A stretch of 48,016 nucleotides of DNA from contig CP070763.1 of the NCBI GenBank assembly GCA_020349025.1, positions 1 through 48,016 of the forward strand, read 5' to 3'. Positions within the stretch are counted from its first letter, which is position 1, and every line of letters starts with the position of its first letter. The translations under genes were made by a program, and so were the position numbers. The DNA is from Candidatus Latescibacterota bacterium. Its GTDB lineage: Bacteria > Krumholzibacteriota > Krumholzibacteriia > G020349025. This document shows, piece by piece, positions 7,943-16,298 of this stretch. The notes below the pieces were generated by a model, which did not search any database, was not told the DNA's origin, and saw only the letters and a list, made by a program, of their open reading frames with translations.

Positions 7943-8965
7943 TCACTTCCGAGCTGCGGCGTCGGCGGCTGCGGGTGCAACCTGCATCAGAGTGCGCACG
8001 AGCTCCGGGTCGTCGGGCAGGAGGCCGGAGCGCGGCAGCCGCTCCACCAGCGTGCGCCAGTTCGGGTCGATCGCGTAGGCGCGCGCCAGCAGAGGCTTCG
8101 CCTCGTCGACGCGGCCGGCGCCCGCCATCGTGATGCCGTGCCAGAAGAGCATCTCCGCGTTCCCCGGCGCCAACTTCTCGGCGGCCCCATACTCGCGACT
8201 CGCGCGCTCGAAGTCGTTCTCCTCCATCGCCAGGTCGCCCGCATTCATGTGCTCGTAGGCACGATGCAGGCGCAGCAGGCGTCGCAGCTCTGCCAGCGGC
8301 TCGGGATGGTCCTCGACGCGCAGGTCGACTCTCCGATCCTCCCAGGAGCGGCCGCTCGACTCGCCACGCACCACCAGGATTGCCGCCGATTGCTGGCCGC
8401 GGATGTCGCCGCCCTCGGCTTGCGCAGCCTCGAGAGCCACGAGCATGCGCTCGGCGAGATCCCCTTTTGCCTGCTCGAACGCCCCCGCCATCGCGCCCCA
8501 CACCGTGTCGCGCCACATCAGGTTCGCCTGCACCGAGTACCCATCCCCCGTGCGATGCCCCGCTTCGGCGATGCAGTGGTCGCCGGTGTGCACGGCAACG
8601 CGACCGCGCGCATCGACGATCGCCACCTGCCGCAGCTCCGGGTGCGCATCCGCCGCGACGAGAGCACGCATCGTCTCGTGAGCCGTCTTGCCGCCACGCA
8701 GAAGCTCGAGCCCGAGCGCGCCGTAGGAAACATCGACGAGGGATTGCGTCGCGATGGCCCCGACCCCCGCCTCCGCCCATGGCACGGTCGGCCCGACGGA
8801 GAACCAGTGCGATTGCACCGCAACGCCCAGATCGCCCGTCACCGGATCACGCGCCACGATGGAGTAAGTGTGGACGGGACGCTGCCCCGCCACGAGTTGG
8901 GAGCTCGTCCCGGAGGAGAGGAGTCCGACCAGAACAAGCGCACGAACGAATGGCATTCCGTTCAT
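7943..8965 (-). CDS. Secreted DUF1028 (Ntn-hydrolase-like) protein with C-terminal TPR
   Basis: A 340-residue protein from ATG 8965, with GGAGG just upstream and a signal peptide (MPFVRALVLVGLLSSGTSSQ). Residues 30-230 match DUF1028: HTYSIVARDPVTGDLGVAVQ, then SHWFSVGPTVPWAEAGVGAI, TQSLVDVSYG, AIVDARGRVAVHTG and YSVQANLM. The family has an N-terminal-nucleophile-hydrolase-like fold, but its reaction is not established. The last 100 residues contain two or three tetratricopeptide-like helical pairs (AGDLAMEENDFERASREYGA, then LFWHGITMAGAGRVDEAKPL), a fusion seen in this family. It sits 45 nt downstream of arginine decarboxylase and 10 nt before the hexosaminidase. Confidence 0.82.
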   Translation of the reverse strand: MNGMPFVRALVLVGLLSSGTSSQLVAGQRPVHTYSIVARDPVTGDLGVAVQSHWFSVGPTVPWAEAGVGAIATQSLVDVSYGALGLELLRGGKTAHETMRALVAADAHPELRQVAIVDARGRVAVHTGDHCIAEAGHRTGDGYSVQANLMWRDTVWGAMAGAFEQAKGDLAERMLVALEAAQAEGGDIRGQQSAAILVVRGESSGRSWEDRRVDLRVEDHPEPLAELRRLLRLHRAYEHMNAGDLAMEENDFERASREYGAAEKLAPGNAEMLFWHGITMAGAGRVDEAKPLLARAYAIDPNWRTLVERLPRSGLLPDDPELVRTLMQVAPAAADAAARK

Positions 8966-9010
8966 CGCAACCCTCCTCCATGCGGTGTATCGCCTTGTGC
9001 CGAGCGCGCC

Positions 9011-11038
9011 TCAGGAGCTCGAGCGCGCCTCCTGCTCTTGGGCGGGAGCGTCGTTGCCTCCGCTCTCGCGCGCGGGCGCCGGCGGCGCTTCTGCCAGCGC
9101 ATCGTACCGTGACTCCTCCTGCAGGTAGGTGTAGCCACGCAGCCCCTCGTCGTAGCGCCGGTTGAGCAGCGCCGCCTCCTCGAGAGTCAGCTGGCGCTCG
9201 CGCACCGCCGCCTCGGTCGCTTCACGCATGCGTTGCACGAGATCGTAACGGCGGAACTCGACGTACCCCAGCACGTCGGTCACCGTGTCCCCCTCCACGA
9301 CGTGGTCGATGCGGTAGCCGTCGTCGTGCAGCGACACATGCACGGCGTTGCTGTCCCCGAACAGGTTGTGCAGATCGCCGAGTATCTCCTGGTAGGCACC
9401 GATGAGGAACATGCCCAGGTAGTAGGGTCTGCCGTTTTCGGCGTGCAGCTCGAGACAGTGTTTGACGTCGCGCAGGTCGATGAACTGATCCACCTTGCCG
9501 TCGGAATCGCAGGTGAGGTCCGCAACGACGCCGCGCCGGGAGGGGCGCTCGCCGAGTCGATGAATCGGAATCGTGGGGAACAGCTGCTTCACCGCCCAGT
9601 GGTCGGGAGCCGACTGGAAGACGGAGAAGTTGCAGTAGTAGGTGTCCGCGAGCCCCTTCTCGAGACCCTCGAGATCGTCCGGCACGTACTCGAGGTCACG
9701 GATGATCTTGAGAATCGCCTCGCAGCAGCCCCAGAAGAGCTGCTCCACGCGCGCGCGACCGCGCAGATCCAGAAGCCCCATGTTGAACAGCCCGGTCGCC
9801 TCTTCCTTGAGCTGCAGCGCGTCGTGGTACGCCTCCTGGAAGTTCTTGCGCGACACGGAGCGCCACGTTTCGGCCAGCCCCTGGATGACCGCATGCTCCT
9901 GCTCGTCCTCCCCCTCTGCCGGCGGCACCAGACCGGGAAGAACGCGATCCACGTCGAGGACGTCGAACACCAGCACGGAGTGGTGTGCCACCAGCGCGCG
10001 ACCCGACTCGCTGATGATGTCGGGGTGCACGACGTCGTACTCGTCGCACGCCTCCTGGATGGCGGCCACGACGTCGTTGGCGTACTCCTGCATCGTGTAG
10101 TTGACCGACGACGGCCAGTTGGTGGAGGAGCCGTCGTAATCGACACCCAGGCCGCCGCCGACGTCGAGGAAACGCAGTCCGGCTCCGGCGCGCGCCAGCT
10201 CGACGTAGACGCGCGACGCCTCCTTCATGGCGTCCTTGATTGCGCGCACCGCAGAAATCTGCGAGCCGATGTGGAAGTGCACCAGCTCGAGACAGTCGAG
10301 CATGCGGAGCTCGCGCAGCTGGTCGACGAGAAGCACCATCTCGGTCGCCGTCAAACCGAACTTCGAGCGATCGCCCGTCGACTCCATCCACTTCCCGGCG
10401 CCGCGCGTCGTCAGCTTGGCGCGCACACCGATGTGCGGCCGTACGCCCAGGCGCTCGGCGACCGCGAGCAATGGCGCGAGCTCGCGGTAGCGATCGATGA
10501 CGATGATCGGGTAGCGTCCCAGCTTTTGCGCCAGGAGCGCCGTCTCCATGTACTCGCTGTCCTTGTACCCGTTCATGACCAGCAGCGATTCCGGCGAGTC
10601 GAGAAGCGGCAGCGCGGCAAGCAGCTCCGGCTTCGAGCCCACCTCCAGGCCGAGACCGTACGGCTGCCCGAGACGCACCAGCTCCTCGACGACCTGCCGC
10701 TGCTGGTTCACCTTGATCGGATACACGCCGCGGTAGCGCCCGTGGTACTCGTACTCGTGGATCGCCTTGGCGAAGCAACCGACGAGGGCGCGCACGCGAC
10801 TGTGCAGGATGTCGGAAAAGCGGATGAGAAGCGGCAGACCGAGCCCGCGGCGCTGCAGGTCTCCGACGAGCTCGTACAGATCGACGCGCGGTCCCGTCGC
10901 GCCGTCCGGGGTGACGTCGATGTGTCCGGCCTCGTTGATCCGGAAGTAGCCGCTGCCCCACCCCGCGATGTTGTAGAGATCGGTGGAATCCTTGGTGGTC
11001 CAGCGCCGAATCCCGTTGCGCGTGCTGGTGTCCTTCAC
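9011..11038 (-). CDS. speA: Biosynthetic arginine decarboxylase
   Basis: A 675-residue enzyme that converts arginine to agmatine, the first step of agmatine-route polyamine synthesis. It opens with the typical TKDSTDLYNIAGWGSGYFRI, has the PLP lysine in GVYPIKVNQQR (Lys109), and continues with HIGSQISAVRAIKD, FLDVGGGLGVDYDG and SESGRALVAHHSVLVFDV, all typical of SpeA. The length fits the family (about 630-660). The GTG at 11038 is chosen because GGAGGAG lies 4 nt upstream; the frame extends further but that part has no SpeA character. The tail after DALAEAP (about 20 residues) is Ala/Glu/Gln-rich and probably disordered. A 107-nt gap separates it from the lipoprotein gene upstream. Confidence 0.95.
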   Translation of the reverse strand: MKDTSTRNGIRRWTTKDSTDLYNIAGWGSGYFRINEAGHIDVTPDGATGPRVDLYELVGDLQRRGLGLPLLIRFSDILHSRVRALVGCFAKAIHEYEYHGRYRGVYPIKVNQQRQVVEELVRLGQPYGLGLEVGSKPELLAALPLLDSPESLLVMNGYKDSEYMETALLAQKLGRYPIIVIDRYRELAPLLAVAERLGVRPHIGVRAKLTTRGAGKWMESTGDRSKFGLTATEMVLLVDQLRELRMLDCLELVHFHIGSQISAVRAIKDAMKEASRVYVELARAGAGLRFLDVGGGLGVDYDGSSTNWPSSVNYTMQEYANDVVAAIQEACDEYDVVHPDIISESGRALVAHHSVLVFDVLDVDRVLPGLVPPAEGEDEQEHAVIQGLAETWRSVSRKNFQEAYHDALQLKEEATGLFNMGLLDLRGRARVEQLFWGCCEAILKIIRDLEYVPDDLEGLEKGLADTYYCNFSVFQSAPDHWAVKQLFPTIPIHRLGERPSRRGVVADLTCDSDGKVDQFIDLRDVKHCLELHAENGRPYYLGMFLIGAYQEILGDLHNLFGDSNAVHVSLHDDGYRIDHVVEGDTVTDVLGYVEFRRYDLVQRMREATEAAVRERQLTLEEAALLNRRYDEGLRGYTYLQEESRYDALAEAPPAPARESGGNDAPAQEQEARSSS

Positions 11039-11145
11039 GCCTGCTCCTCCAGACACTCCTGCGATACGCAAGCGATACGTTGGACGACAGAGCGAGAGCT
11101 TAGCAGATTCGCTCGCCGCGGGCGGCGGCTGCGCGGTCTGCCCTG

Positions 11146-12615
11146 TCACGGCTGCAGGTGCACGCGCCCCCACAGGAGTGGGTTCTCAAGCGGCTGCGTG
11201 CTGCGCGAGCCGGCCCACGACCACTCCAACGCGGCATCCGTGCCCGGCTGGTAGACGATCACGTTGAATCCCAGCGTCTGGCCGGCCGTCGGCTGCTCCT
11301 GCAGCGGAATCAGTGCGTCGACGTCGATCGAACCCTCGTTTCGTTCCAGAGCCACGTGACCCGTGGCGGCTGCACCGCGACCGCCGCGCGGCAGGAGAAG
11401 CTGGATGCGAGGTTCGCCGTCGTGCAGAGCCACCTCCCAGACGCACTGACCCGGCTCCAGCGCCGGTCGCTCTCCCTCGGGCCCCAGCATCAGCTGCAGG
11501 AGCCGCTGCGAGCCGAGCACGACGTCGCCGTCCACGGGACACGTGAGGTGCAACGACAGCCCCGACTCGGACCAGCCGAGGCGCAGGCTCGGCGGCTGCG
11601 CCGGCTCGCGGCGCACCCACGGCTCGCGACGCAGCTCGAGAATCCCCGCAGGCGCCGGCAGCGCCGCAATGCCCGCGCCGGCGGTGACGCGTGGCACGTC
11701 GACCTCTGGCGCCGGCGGCAGAAAGCGGCCCTTTTGCAGGAGTGCGTCGAGATCGACGCAGAAGACTTCGCGCTGCTCGTTGGTGAGCAGGAGCGTGTCG
11801 TCGTGGAAGCAGATCCCCTCGCATTGGCGAGCCTCGATGAGGACACGCTGGCTGCGCCCGCCGAGGAAGTTGTCGCCCTGCGCCGGGCGCTCGAACACGT
11901 GGATGTACTGATAGGAGAGCACGACGAGCCGGCGACCGTCGTTGGCGAGATCAGCCGACGTCACCTGGCTGCCGATCTCGTACTCTCCGAGTCGCACGGC
12001 CGCGCGCAACGAATCGCCTTGCGGCGAAACGCGGTAGAGCACGGTGCGGGTGTCGCTGCGATGCTTCGTCAGCACGTAGAGCCAGCCCGCGTCCCAGAAG
12101 AGCGCCTCGCAATCGAAGTTGCGCTCGAGCGGGTCGGGGAAGGCGCGCTGCTCGGGAAAATGGAACGGAATCCGGCGCTGCACCGGAACGCTGAGTGCGC
12201 TCTGCGTCGAGTCCGCGCGCGGATCCGGCTCGTCGATCACGTAGATGAGCAGATCCTGGCGCGTGTTTCTGTTGTTGCCGAAGTCACCGATGTACAGGTG
12301 GCCGGCGTCGTCGGCAGCGATGTCCTCCCAGTCGACGTTCTGCGCCCCGTCGACGTGCACCTCGCGCAGGAGAGTGCCGCTCAGGTCGACGGCGAAGAGG
12401 CGGGGCAGATCCCCCGAATCGTTGTGCACCCAAAGGACGCCGGGATGCCGCCGGCTGTGGATCACACCGGAGCATTCGGCGATCGCGGGAGCGCTCAGAT
12501 TCGCACACGCCTCCCATGCGGGCTCGGGTGCCTCCTGCACGCCGCAGCTGCAGAGGAGCGCCAGAGCGACACCCCGGGCCCTCCATCGCGATCGAAGCGT
12601 GCGCCTCCTCGGCAT
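11146..12615 (-). CDS. Probable lipoprotein, propeller-like domain plus CBM9-like domain
   Basis: A 489-residue protein. ATG 12615 follows AGGAGG at a proper distance and gives an N-terminus with a hydrophobic stretch ending in ALALLCSCGVQEAPEP, where LCSC can serve as a lipobox. Residues 30-330 (WVHNDSGDLPRLFAVDLSG, WEDIAADDAGHLYIGDFGNN, NFDCEALFWDAGWLYVLTKH) resemble secreted beta-propeller proteins of the SdiA-regulated or esterase-like type, with no certain catalytic residues. The last 150 residues (LRLGWSESGLSLHLTCP, GFNVIVYQPGTDAALEWSW, NPLLWGRVHL) look like a family 9 carbohydrate-binding module or DOMON-like domain. A glycan-binding envelope protein is inferred. Confidence 0.65.
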   Translation of the reverse strand: MPRRRTLRSRWRARGVALALLCSCGVQEAPEPAWEACANLSAPAIAECSGVIHSRRHPGVLWVHNDSGDLPRLFAVDLSGTLLREVHVDGAQNVDWEDIAADDAGHLYIGDFGNNRNTRQDLLIYVIDEPDPRADSTQSALSVPVQRRIPFHFPEQRAFPDPLERNFDCEALFWDAGWLYVLTKHRSDTRTVLYRVSPQGDSLRAAVRLGEYEIGSQVTSADLANDGRRLVVLSYQYIHVFERPAQGDNFLGGRSQRVLIEARQCEGICFHDDTLLLTNEQREVFCVDLDALLQKGRFLPPAPEVDVPRVTAGAGIAALPAPAGILELRREPWVRREPAQPPSLRLGWSESGLSLHLTCPVDGDVVLGSQRLLQLMLGPEGERPALEPGQCVWEVALHDGEPRIQLLLPRGGRGAAATGHVALERNEGSIDVDALIPLQEQPTAGQTLGFNVIVYQPGTDAALEWSWAGSRSTQPLENPLLWGRVHLQP

Positions 12616-12732
12616 CGGCCCCCTCCTGGTCTGCGATCCCGGCATGCTACCCCAACCGGGCCGCGGCGCGTAGATTCCGACTGGGGAGCTGTCCCAGGAA
12701 GCTGCAGCACGAGCTCCCCGGGGAGGTTGATC

Positions 12733-13461
12733 ATGAAGCCCCTCCGTGACGGATCGATCGAGCGGCTCCTCGACCGCCAGGCACGACTGTGGGAGAGCCA
12801 ACCGGCGCTCGAGTCGCGTGAGGCCGACGCACCGCGTGCCAACCTCGTCATCTCGCAGCATCCCTTCTCGGGTGCGCGCGAGCTGGCGCAGCGCGTCGCC
12901 ACGCTGAGCGGCTGGGAGGTGTTCGATCGTCAGATTCTCGATGCCTTGCACTCGCACGACAAGCTCGGCAAGAGCGTTCTCGACTCACTCGACGAGCGCT
13001 TGCTCAGCTACCGGGAGGACTGGCTCTACCATATCTTCGTTCCGGGACACACGTCGAGCACCGGCTACGTGCGCCGACTCTCCGAGCTCGTCTTCGCCAT
13101 CGGCATGCGCGGCCACAACGTCTTCGTCGGTCGTGGCGCCAGCTTCATCCTGCCGCGCGAGCACCGGCTCGCAGTCCTCGCCGTGCGCAGCTTCGATTCG
13201 CGCGTCGAGCATTGGCTGCAAGCGAACAGCTCGAAGAACCGCAACGCAGCGAAGCGCGCGCTGACGCGCATGGATCGCGAGCGCGCCGAGTTCATCTGGC
13301 GCAGCTTTCATCGCGAGGTGGACGATCCGCTGGCGTACGATCTGTGCATCAACCTGGACGCGTTGGAGACGGAACAGGCGGCGCGCATCGTGCTCGAGGC
13401 GCTGCGTGCCCGCTTCCGCGACGAAGTCCCGAGCGCTTCGCGTACGCGTCCGGCGCCGTAG
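12733..13461 (+). CDS. Cytidylate kinase-like family protein
   Basis: A 242-residue protein from ATG 12733, behind GGGGAGG. Residues 38-72 (NLVISQHPFSGARELAQRVA, then LSGWEVFDRQILDAL) follow the opening of the cytidylate-kinase-like family, in which a P-loop GSGGREIAxxLA precedes GxxxYDREIL. Here the P-loop is degenerate (PFSGAREL), so nucleotide binding is uncertain. FVGRGASFILP and the late DLCINLDALETEQAARIV also fit that family. It is distinct from essential cytidylate kinase (Cmk) and has no settled substrate. It is transcribed away from the lipoprotein gene and followed after 53 nt by an MFS gene with its own predicted promoter. Confidence 0.75.
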   Translation: MKPLRDGSIERLLDRQARLWESQPALESREADAPRANLVISQHPFSGARELAQRVATLSGWEVFDRQILDALHSHDKLGKSVLDSLDERLLSYREDWLYHIFVPGHTSSTGYVRRLSELVFAIGMRGHNVFVGRGASFILPREHRLAVLAVRSFDSRVEHWLQANSSKNRNAAKRALTRMDRERAEFIWRSFHREVDDPLAYDLCINLDALETEQAARIVLEALRARFRDEVPSASRTRPAP

Positions 13462-13475
13462 ACCCGCGGCCACCG

Positions 13476-13505
13476 TTGCGCTGCGTCGCGCTCGTGCCCT
13501 AATGT
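13476..13505 (+). promoter_or_regulatory. Predicted promoter immediately before the MFS gene
   Basis: TTGCGC (13476-13481), an 18-bp spacer and TAATGT (13500-13505). The GTG start at 13515 lies only 9 nt after the -10 box, and there is no clear Shine-Dalgarno sequence, so the transcript would be nearly leaderless. Confidence 0.35.
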
Positions 13506-13514
13506 CGGGGCTGC

Positions 13515-14867
13515 GTGAGCCACACGACAACGCCCGCCACCGACGCGCGGCAGCGACGCGGCGTCGGCTACCTCCAGCTTCTGCGCAGCAACCGCGCCTT
13601 CCGCTGGCTGTTCGCAGCCCGCAGCGTCAGCTTGTTGGGTGACTGGTTCAACACGCTGGCGCTCTTCGCGCTCCTCGACAAGATGCGTGGCGACAGCGCC
13701 AGCTCCTTCGGCTGGGTCCTCATTCTCAAGCTCGCCCCGCTCCTGGTCATGGGGCCTGCCGCCGGTGTCGTGGCGGACCGCTTCAACCGCAAGCGCGTCA
13801 TGGTGTGGACCGATTTGCTGCGTGGCGTCGTCGTGATCGGTCTGCTGCTGCTCGCTCGCTGGCCGCGTCTGGACTTGCTCCTGACGCTCACCTTCCTCCA
13901 GATCAGCCTCTCCGCCTTCTTCGAGCCGGCACGCAGCGCCGCAGTGGCGCAGATCTGCTCGCGTGACGAGCTCCTGGCCGCGAACGCCCTCATGGCCGTG
14001 ACCTGGTCGATCATGCTCACCGTCGGCGCGGCGGTCGGAGGCGTCGCCAGCCACCTTTTCGGCTGGCAGACGGCGATCCTGCTCGACGCGGCCACCTACG
14101 TCGCCTCGGCGCTGCTCATCCTCCCGATCCACCTGCCGTCGCACCAACCTGCGCGGCGCGGCGTCGGGGCGTGGCATGCGCTCGGACTCGGCGACGCGGT
14201 GGACGGCTTCCGCTTCATGTGGCACAACCCGGCGGTGGCGACGATGGTGTCCGCCAAGGGGGCCTGGGGCGTGGGGGGAGCCCTGACGCTCATGCTGACG
14301 CTCTTCGGGCAGCGCGTGTATCCGCTGCTCGGAAGCCCCGTTCTCGGGATGACGCTCTTCTACTCCGCACGGGGCGTGGGAACCGCGTTCGGCCCCATCC
14401 TCTTCCGCCGTCTGGCGGGCCACTCGCTCGACGCCATGCGATGGGCCATCTCCGCTTCCTTTCTGCTGGCCGCCGTCTCCTACTTCGCCTTCGGCTTCGT
14501 TCATTCCTTGCCCCTGGCGGTGCTTTTCGTGATCCTCGCACATCTGGGAGGAGCGACGATCTGGGTCTTCTCGACCGTTCTGATCCAGCGCTCCGTGCCG
14601 CAGGCGTTCCAGGGGCGCGTCTTTGCGGCCGAGATGGCGCTGTTCACGCTGACCTTCTCGCTCTCGACCTGGATCTTCGGCGCCCTGCGTGACGTGCTGG
14701 GAGTCGACCTCCACGTCCTGATGCGCGCGCTTGCAGGTGGCATCCTGCTTGCCGGCCTGGTGTGGAGCGCAGCCGCCAGGACCTGGCCGCTCCGGCGAGA
14801 TGCCGAGCCTGCGCTGGAAGCGACAGCGGATCGAGCCGCCGCGCGCGCGGCGGGTGAGCGACCCTGA
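13515..14867 (+). CDS. Major facilitator superfamily transporter (DHA3-like)
   Basis: A 450-residue polytopic membrane protein from GTG 13515. It opens with NRAFRWLFAARSVSLLGDWF, typical of DHA3-like MFS exporters, followed by GPAAGVVADRFNRKRVMVWT (the MFS motif A loop, G-x-x-A-D-R-x-x-R-K). About twelve hydrophobic segments can be counted, including VVVIGLLLLARWP, LLLTLTFLQISLSAFF, FLLAAVSYFAFGF and AVLFVILAHLGGATIWVF. The related group includes enterobactin and macrolide exporters, but the substrate cannot be predicted. The C-terminal tail is short and charged. The next gene begins 37 nt later with a separate ribosome-binding site. Confidence 0.85.
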   Translation: MSHTTTPATDARQRRGVGYLQLLRSNRAFRWLFAARSVSLLGDWFNTLALFALLDKMRGDSASSFGWVLILKLAPLLVMGPAAGVVADRFNRKRVMVWTDLLRGVVVIGLLLLARWPRLDLLLTLTFLQISLSAFFEPARSAAVAQICSRDELLAANALMAVTWSIMLTVGAAVGGVASHLFGWQTAILLDAATYVASALLILPIHLPSHQPARRGVGAWHALGLGDAVDGFRFMWHNPAVATMVSAKGAWGVGGALTLMLTLFGQRVYPLLGSPVLGMTLFYSARGVGTAFGPILFRRLAGHSLDAMRWAISASFLLAAVSYFAFGFVHSLPLAVLFVILAHLGGATIWVFSTVLIQRSVPQAFQGRVFAAEMALFTLTFSLSTWIFGALRDVLGVDLHVLMRALAGGILLAGLVWSAAARTWPLRRDAEPALEATADRAAARAAGERP

Positions 14868-14904
14868 GGTCGGTCTGCGATTCGAGATGGGAGGGGAGGG
14901 CCGC

Positions 14905-16218
14905 ATGCGGCGATTGGGTGGAGGGCGTGAGGCGCCGGAACGAGGCATCTCACGCCGGCGCATCCTGGCGCTCGGAGCCGCGACGCTGCCGGCGGGGTTG
15001 CTGTGGGCGCGGCGCGGCGCGGCGCAGAGCTTCTCGGAGGCACCGCTCGCGCCCGAGGATGCGCGCGGCGACATGGAGCACCGTTTCTGGAAGGATCTCC
15101 TCGACGATTTCCCGCTCGAGCCGGGCGAGCATCACTTCGACCACGCCTCGGTCGGCATCCCCCCCATTCAGACTCTCACGCGCATGGATCGCGTGGCGCG
15201 CAACGTCGCCGGCCATCCTGCCGCTCCAGCGGAGGAGTACGTCGAGAGCGCGCGCAAGAGGGTCGCGAGCTTCGTTGGAGCCGATCCCGACGAAATCGCG
15301 CTGACGCGGGGCGCCACCGAAGCGATGAGCCTGATCGCCGACGCGCTCCCGCTCGAGGTCGGCGCGCGCGTGGCGCTCTCGGAGCACGAGGCGCCGAGCA
15401 CCTTCACCCCCTGGTTGGCGGCGGCGCGTGAGGGACGCGTGCAAGTGCGCTTCTTCTCGCCGCTCCCCGCCACCGACGACCTGCCGCGGCGGATCCGCAA
15501 GGCGGCGGACGGTGCCGCAGCGGTCGTCCTGTCGCACGTCCTGCCCACCAGCGGCGACGTCCTGCCCCTGGCCAAGATCGTCCATGAAGCGCAGCGTCGC
15601 GGCACCCTGGTGATCGTGGACGGCTCCTACGGAGCCGGCATCCGTCCGCTCGACCTGCACGATCTGGGCGTCGACGTGTATGTGGCGTCCGGCCATGGTT
15701 GGCTCCTTGGACCGTACGGAAACGCGTTTGCGTACGTGCGGCGCGACCTGCTCGGGCGTCTGCGTCCACGCTTCCGGCGCGCCGTACGCGCCGATGCCTT
15801 CAACGAGCCGGCCCCGGCCGCGGGGATCGAGAGCGCCAGCCGTCTGGAGCTCGAGCCGCCGAGCCCGAGCGAGGCCGCCGGGCTCACCGCATCGCTCGAG
15901 TGGTTGGACGGTCTCGGTGTGGAGGTCGTGCGCGAATACGCCACGGCGCTCGCCACGCAGCTGCGCGAAGCGATCGCAGGCATCGACGGGATCGAGCTGT
16001 TGAGCACGGCCAAGTCGGCTGCGCGGGTCCCGATCGTCACCTTCCGCGTGCAACGCCGACCGAGCACGCAAGTCGCGGACTGGCTGCTCGAGCGCATGCG
16101 CATGCGCGTGCATCGTGTCGTCGCGGTGCCGTGGAATGCGGTCCGCGTCTCCACGCATCTGGTCAACCGCCCTGCTGACATCGAATGGCTCGCCGAAGGA
16201 ATCCGCACGCTCGCCTGA
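14905..16218 (+). CDS. Tat-exported class V aminotransferase-fold protein lacking the PLP lysine
   Basis: A 437-residue protein. ATG 14905 follows GGGGAGGG; an in-frame ATG at 14887 is possible. The N-terminus has a twin-arginine signal (GISRRRILALGAATLPAGLL, then an AQ cleavage region). The mature part follows the cysteine desulfurase / isopenicillin N epimerase-like class V fold: FDHASVGIPP, LTRGATEAMSLIAD, LSEHEAPSTFTPW, VLSHVLPTSGDVLPL, VDGSYGAGIRPLDLHDLG, VRVSTHLVNRPADIEWL. At the Schiff-base site, where the family reads SGHKW or SGHKL, this protein has SGHGWLLGPYG; residue 265 is Gly (GGT at 15697-15699). It should therefore not form the internal aldimine, and aminotransferase activity is doubtful. 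It may bind a ligand or have a changed chemistry outside the cytoplasm. Confidence 0.85.
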   Translation: MRRLGGGREAPERGISRRRILALGAATLPAGLLWARRGAAQSFSEAPLAPEDARGDMEHRFWKDLLDDFPLEPGEHHFDHASVGIPPIQTLTRMDRVARNVAGHPAAPAEEYVESARKRVASFVGADPDEIALTRGATEAMSLIADALPLEVGARVALSEHEAPSTFTPWLAAAREGRVQVRFFSPLPATDDLPRRIRKAADGAAAVVLSHVLPTSGDVLPLAKIVHEAQRRGTLVIVDGSYGAGIRPLDLHDLGVDVYVASGHGWLLGPYGNAFAYVRRDLLGRLRPRFRRAVRADAFNEPAPAAGIESASRLELEPPSPSEAAGLTASLEWLDGLGVEVVREYATALATQLREAIAGIDGIELLSTAKSAARVPIVTFRVQRRPSTQVADWLLERMRMRVHRVVAVPWNAVRVSTHLVNRPADIEWLAEGIRTLA

Positions 16219-16265
16219 CGGCGATGCTCCGTTGAAACCGTCGCGCGCGCACCGCGGGCATGCTC

Positions 16266-16271
16266 TATAAT
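16266..16271 (+). promoter_or_regulatory. Predicted -10 box before the M20 peptidase gene
   Basis: A consensus TATAAT lies 27 nt before the ATG at 16299. A TTGAAA at 16232-16237 is 28 bp away, too far to be its -35 box. Confidence 0.4.
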
Positions 16272-16298
16272 CGCCCTCTCCCGACGAATGGAGGCAGC

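Noticed and set aside
9233..11254. A 673-codon plus-strand frame opposite speA
   Set aside because: Shadow frame; its sequence is a codon-structure artefact of the well-supported arginine decarboxylase.
13308..15074. A 588-codon minus-strand frame opposite the MFS gene
   Set aside because: The protein is low-complexity Arg/Glu/Gly with no motif, while the plus strand encodes a clear MFS transporter and a Tat protein.
16232..16271. TTGAAA followed by TATAAT before the M20 gene as a full promoter
   Set aside because: The spacer is 28 bp, far beyond the usable range; only the -10 box is kept.
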